A DNA stretch of 64,000 nt. Origin: Streptomyces cyaneus (lineage in GTDB: Bacteria > Actinomycetota > Actinomycetes > Streptomycetales > Streptomycetaceae). Position numbers and translations under genes: made by a program. Under the pieces are notes generated by a model. It was not told the DNA's origin. It saw nothing but the letters and a program-made list of their open reading frames with translations, and searched no databases. The stretch is from positions 62,001-126,000 of the forward strand of contig NZ_RQJW01000008.1 in NCBI RefSeq assembly GCF_004028635.1, written 5' to 3'. Of this stretch, positions 61,107 through 64,000 are shown one piece after another (within the stretch, counting starts at the first letter, position 1; the number at the start of each line of letters is the position of its first letter).

Positions 61107-62876
61107 TCACGGCACCAACCCCCGCAGATCCACCGACTCGGCCAGCGCAGCGAGCCCCGCGTCCCCGGGATGCAGATGGTCCCCGCTGTCGTACGCGGGC
61201 AGCATCCGGGACGGCCGTGCCGGGTCCCGTACCACGGCGTCGAAGTCGAGCACACCGTCGAACCCGGCGACGCCGGAGCGGATCCACTCGTTCACCTTGA
61301 CCCGCTCCGCGTCGGCCGCCGCAGTGCACCGGACCTCCCCCTCGCACGGCAGGATCGTCGCCGCCAGCATCCGCAGCCCCCGCGCGTGCCCCCGGTCCGC
61401 GATCGCGCGCAGCCCGGCGATCACCTGTTCCGCGGTCGTGCCCCACCGCACATCGTTGACGCCCTCGAACACCACCACCGTACGTGCCGACGTCTGGGCG
61501 AGGACATCCCGGTCGAACCGGTACAAGGCGCTCACGCCGGCCGTGTCCGTGGACACCCCGTCACCGGGATAGCGGTCGCTGACCACACGGTTGCCGGAAA
61601 TCCCCTGGTTGAGCACCCCATAGCGCGGGACCACATGCTGTTTCAGCAGTCGTGTGGCCAGCACATTGGGCCATCGCCGGTTGGCGTCCATCGTGGACTT
61701 GTCACCGTCGGTGATCGAGTCCCCCAGCAGCACCACGGACCCCGGCCCGCCGCCCACGTCGACACCCGTCAGCAGCGGCCAGCTGGTCAGGACCGTGCCG
61801 TACGGTGCCGCGGAGCCGTCCGCCGTATGGTCGCCCGGCCCGCTCACATACGACCGCTGCTGCGCGAGCCGGTGCACGGGAGCGGCCGGCACGGTGCGGG
61901 GCAGATGGAAGCTGACCAGCAGATTGGTGTCCGCGGGCACCTGGAAGCTGAGCGGATCGCTGTACGCCTGCGCGCCCGCCGGGATCTCTACGCCCGCCGC
62001 GCCCCGGAAGGACACCGGAACGGGCGTCCCCCGCGCCGCCGCGCCCGCCTCCTGCACCGCCACCGTGGCGCTCCCGATCCGCACCGGCGCCGCCGCGAAG
62101 GTGTTGTCGAACCGCAGCCGCACCCGCGGCCCGCCCGCCGAGGTGTGCACCACCAGCCGCAACGTCCGGTCGGTCCACGGCCCCACGGTGGGATAGCCGC
62201 CCGTCGCGGTGGCCCAGCTCCCCGTCCAGCCCGGGGTCGCGGCCCGTACCGCCAGCGCGAACACATGCAGCCCGAGCGCGAGCGGCAGCCGTACCGAGGC
62301 GACCTCGCGCCCCGCGACCAGCGGCACGGTCATGACGTACAGCCGCGGCCGCTCGGCGACTTGGCCGCCGGGCGTGTTGATGTGCGGCAGGGCCACGGCC
62401 TTGGTGGCGAGCGGGCCGGTGCGCCAGTCGGGGGCGGTCAGGCTGTAGCCGGACCGGGTGCCGTCGGCGTACACCACCGTGCCCGTTCCGCTGACCTCCG
62501 TCCCGGCCGTGCCGGCCACCAGGAAGGCGAGCGCATTGCCGCGGCCGTGCACCCGCACGTCCTGCCCGTAGGCCCGGACGTTGTCCGGCTCGCCCGGCTG
62601 CCGGTTCGGCCAGATCAGCCGGGCGCCCTGCACGGTGAGCGCGCGGCCGGGTGTCCAGCCCGCGGCCGAGAGGTCCTGTGCCGACAGGGAGGCGCCCGAC
62701 CCGTCGAAGTCCGCCTGGGCGGGCCGGGCGTCGTCGCTGACCGCCTTGTTGTCGAAGAGCCGCGCCAGCGGGAGCGGCTCGGCTCTTCGCTCGGTGGCCG
62801 CCTGCGCGGAGACACTCGGCACCAGGGCCGCGAAGAGAGCGAGGACGACCGCGGAACTCCACACACGTCGGCGCAA
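61107..62876 (-). CDS. Secreted SGNH hydrolase
   Basis: A 589-residue secreted esterase. The TTG at 62876 is preferred because GGGAGGAG lies about 6 nt upstream and it gives a normal signal peptide (MRRRVWSSAVVLALFAALVP, cut near SAQA); a GTG at 62924 would add 16 residues. A beta-rich N-terminal half (residues about 40-370) precedes the SGNH domain: GDSITDGD, GISGNRV, EGVNDV and DHLHPGDAG. Likely acts on cell-wall or extracellular esters. Confidence 0.85.
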   Translation of the reverse strand: MRRRVWSSAVVLALFAALVPSVSAQAATERRAEPLPLARLFDNKAVSDDARPAQADFDGSGASLSAQDLSAAGWTPGRALTVQGARLIWPNRQPGEPDNVRAYGQDVRVHGRGNALAFLVAGTAGTEVSGTGTVVYADGTRSGYSLTAPDWRTGPLATKAVALPHINTPGGQVAERPRLYVMTVPLVAGREVASVRLPLALGLHVFALAVRAATPGWTGSWATATGGYPTVGPWTDRTLRLVVHTSAGGPRVRLRFDNTFAAAPVRIGSATVAVQEAGAAARGTPVPVSFRGAAGVEIPAGAQAYSDPLSFQVPADTNLLVSFHLPRTVPAAPVHRLAQQRSYVSGPGDHTADGSAAPYGTVLTSWPLLTGVDVGGGPGSVVLLGDSITDGDKSTMDANRRWPNVLATRLLKQHVVPRYGVLNQGISGNRVVSDRYPGDGVSTDTAGVSALYRFDRDVLAQTSARTVVVFEGVNDVRWGTTAEQVIAGLRAIADRGHARGLRMLAATILPCEGEVRCTAAADAERVKVNEWIRSGVAGFDGVLDFDAVVRDPARPSRMLPAYDSGDHLHPGDAGLAALAESVDLRGLVP

Positions 62877-63119
62877 CTCCGACTCCTCCCGTTCACGACC
62901 GCTCAGGACTGCGTATGACTGCACATGACAAGTTCGGGCACGGACTTCACGCGAGACGTACAGGCGAGATGTTCTGACGCGACGCAGGACGCACCGAGAA
63001 GTTAGAGAGGCACCCGTGACTCGTCAACGAGCCATGCCCGAACTCGGCGTGAACTCGACCGGAATCGGTGGCCCGCGCGCCTGTGGTGCGTTCGGCAGTG
63101 CGAATGACACGCTGGGGGT

Positions 63120-63527
63120 ATGAAGATCCCTTTTCTGGGCAACCGGCCCGAGAAGCGCGGGGCCCCCGACTCCGAGGGCATCGCCGAGCTCCTTGCCGAG
63201 TGCGAGCTCCTGCGCTCCCACGCGTCCCGGGCAGGGGTTCAACTCGATGACACCGCGGCCTCGTTGGAGGCGGTCGACCAGTTGGTGCCGCGCTGGCGGG
63301 ACGACGAGGAGGTGCTGCCCTGGCTCGGCAACGACGCCGGTCTGTATCTCGGCACCGTCATCGTGCGTACCGTGCCCGGAGCCGCTTGGAAGATCAGGCC
63401 GGACGGTCAGCCGGTCGTCCGGCTCGCGTCCGGCCGTGAGTTCGATGTCGTGGCCTCGGGGCAGGAGTGGGCCGCGAGCGGGGTGCCCGAGCTGTCGCAG
63501 CTGTACGCGGAAGTGGCGGAAGCGTGA
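63120..63527 (+). CDS. DUF6278-like protein
   Basis: A 135-residue soluble protein (MKIPFLGNRPEKRGAPDSEG, LVPRWRDDEEVLPWLGNDAG LYLGTVIV). I place it in a family of small Streptomyces proteins of unknown function located next to the glutamate transporter genes; the family name is from memory. Promoter-like A+T-rich sequence lies upstream. Confidence 0.65.
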   Translation: MKIPFLGNRPEKRGAPDSEGIAELLAECELLRSHASRAGVQLDDTAASLEAVDQLVPRWRDDEEVLPWLGNDAGLYLGTVIVRTVPGAAWKIRPDGQPVVRLASGREFDVVASGQEWAASGVPELSQLYAEVAEA

Positions 63528-63664
63528 GGCCCCGGCCTGTAGTTCGACATAAGTTCGGCGTAAATACGGCTTATGCCCGAAAAGTGCGTGTCGGGTATTA
63601 AGTCACCTTTCGTCTGGATAGTTTGCGATCACCGCTACACAGCTGACATGGACTGGGGCTGGGC

Positions 63665-64000
63665 ATGGCTGTCGATCCGTTGATCGAGCTGCGTGACGTC
63701 AACAAGCACTTCGGGGACCTGCATGTGCTGCAGGACATCAACCTCACCGTCGGCAGGGGGGAGGTGGTCGTCGTCATCGGCCCGTCGGGTTCGGGCAAGT
63801 CGACGCTGTGCCGGGCCATCAACCGGCTGGAGACCATCGAGTCCGGCACGATCATGCTGGACGGTCAGCCGCTGCCCGAGGAGGGCAAGGCCCTCGCGCG
63901 GCTGCGCGCCGAGGTCGGCATGGTCTTCCAGTCCTTCAACCTCTTCGCCCACAAGACGGTCCTGCAGAACGTCTCGCTGGGCCAGGTCAAGGTCCGCGGG
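63665..64000 (+). CDS. gluA: Glutamate ABC transporter ATP-binding protein GluA (5' part)
   Basis: The first 112 residues of an amino-acid ABC ATPase: LIELRDVNKHFGDLHVLQDI, Walker A GPSGSGKST and the Q-loop MVFQSFNLF. It continues beyond the window, where gluBCD would be expected. The A+T-rich region 63535-63610 probably holds its promoter. Confidence 0.9.
   Translation, partial: MAVDPLIELRDVNKHFGDLHVLQDINLTVGRGEVVVVIGPSGSGKSTLCRAINRLETIESGTIMLDGQPLPEEGKALARLRAEVGMVFQSFNLFAHKTVLQNVSLGQVKVRG

Overview
The base composition (very high G+C, G/C-rich third codon positions, GTG and TTG starts, GGAGG-type ribosome sites) and the gene families (UrtABCDE, SigB-type sigma factor with RsbW/STAS partners, PP2C phosphatases, GAF-ANTAR, DUF4236, Excalibur proteins, many TetR/PadR/MarR regulators) point to a Streptomyces or a close actinomycete. 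The many truncated genes and transposase remnants of at least six IS families (IS481, IS110, ISL3, IS5, IS3, IS21) suggest an accessory or chromosome-arm region. No tRNA, rRNA or CRISPR was seen.

Region 1 (1-9.9 kb): an OsmC-like gene is followed by a tightly coupled cassette: an FAD/NAD(P)-binding protein, a histidine phosphatase fused to a ten-or-so-helix membrane domain, and a cation:proton antiporter. A terminator-like hairpin separates these from a sodium:solute symporter. A cysteine-bearing TetR regulator and a peroxiredoxin follow. The same 24-bp palindrome occurs at 93-116, 8176-8199 and 8522-8545, which defines a likely small redox regulon. A DM13 protein ends the block.

Region 2 (10-18.7 kb): two Excalibur proteins (one also a membrane-anchored nuclease), a DUF4236 protein, IS481 and IS110 debris, a small double-glycine-leader-like peptide gene, fragments of an ECF sigma gene and a lipoprotein gene, a large PAS-GAF-PP2C phosphatase, and a 5'-truncated superoxide dismutase.

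Region 3 (18.8-25.6 kb): an intact urea-type ABC transporter operon urtABCDE, preceded by a cytosolic UrtA/AmiC-like binding protein whose 3' end overlaps a convergent MarR gene.

Region 4 (25.7-45.9 kb): alternating intact regulator/enzyme pairs and broken genes. Intact units include an ECF sigma/membrane protein pair, a TetR with an alpha/beta hydrolase sharing an AAACCG-type operator, a PadR divergent from an NTF2-like gene, a permease with a GDSL hydrolase, and a TetR divergent from two dehydrogenases (SDR) with YceI and tandem-SnoaL secreted proteins downstream. Broken genes include metallophosphoesterase, DNA ligase, CocE hydrolase (one frameshift), acyl-CoA ligase, enoyl-CoA hydratase, ISL3, FAD oxidoreductase, aldehyde dehydrogenase, IS5, PucR and VanZ.

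Region 5 (46-57.4 kb): a stress island with an XRE protein, a SigB-type sigma factor, a GAF-ANTAR protein, an RsbW-like kinase, a hemerythrin, DUF2267, a STAS protein, a DUF3662 protein, a pentapeptide-repeat protein, BrkB, PAP2 and a DUF1469-DUF3618-DUF4235 operon typical of cell-envelope stress regulons. IS3 and IS21 remnants are interspersed.

Region 6 (57.7-64 kb): an IS110 remnant cuts off an orphan pcaL, followed by ordinary core-type genes: an MBL-fold hydrolase, exonuclease III, a secreted SGNH hydrolase, a DUF6278-like protein and the start of gluA.
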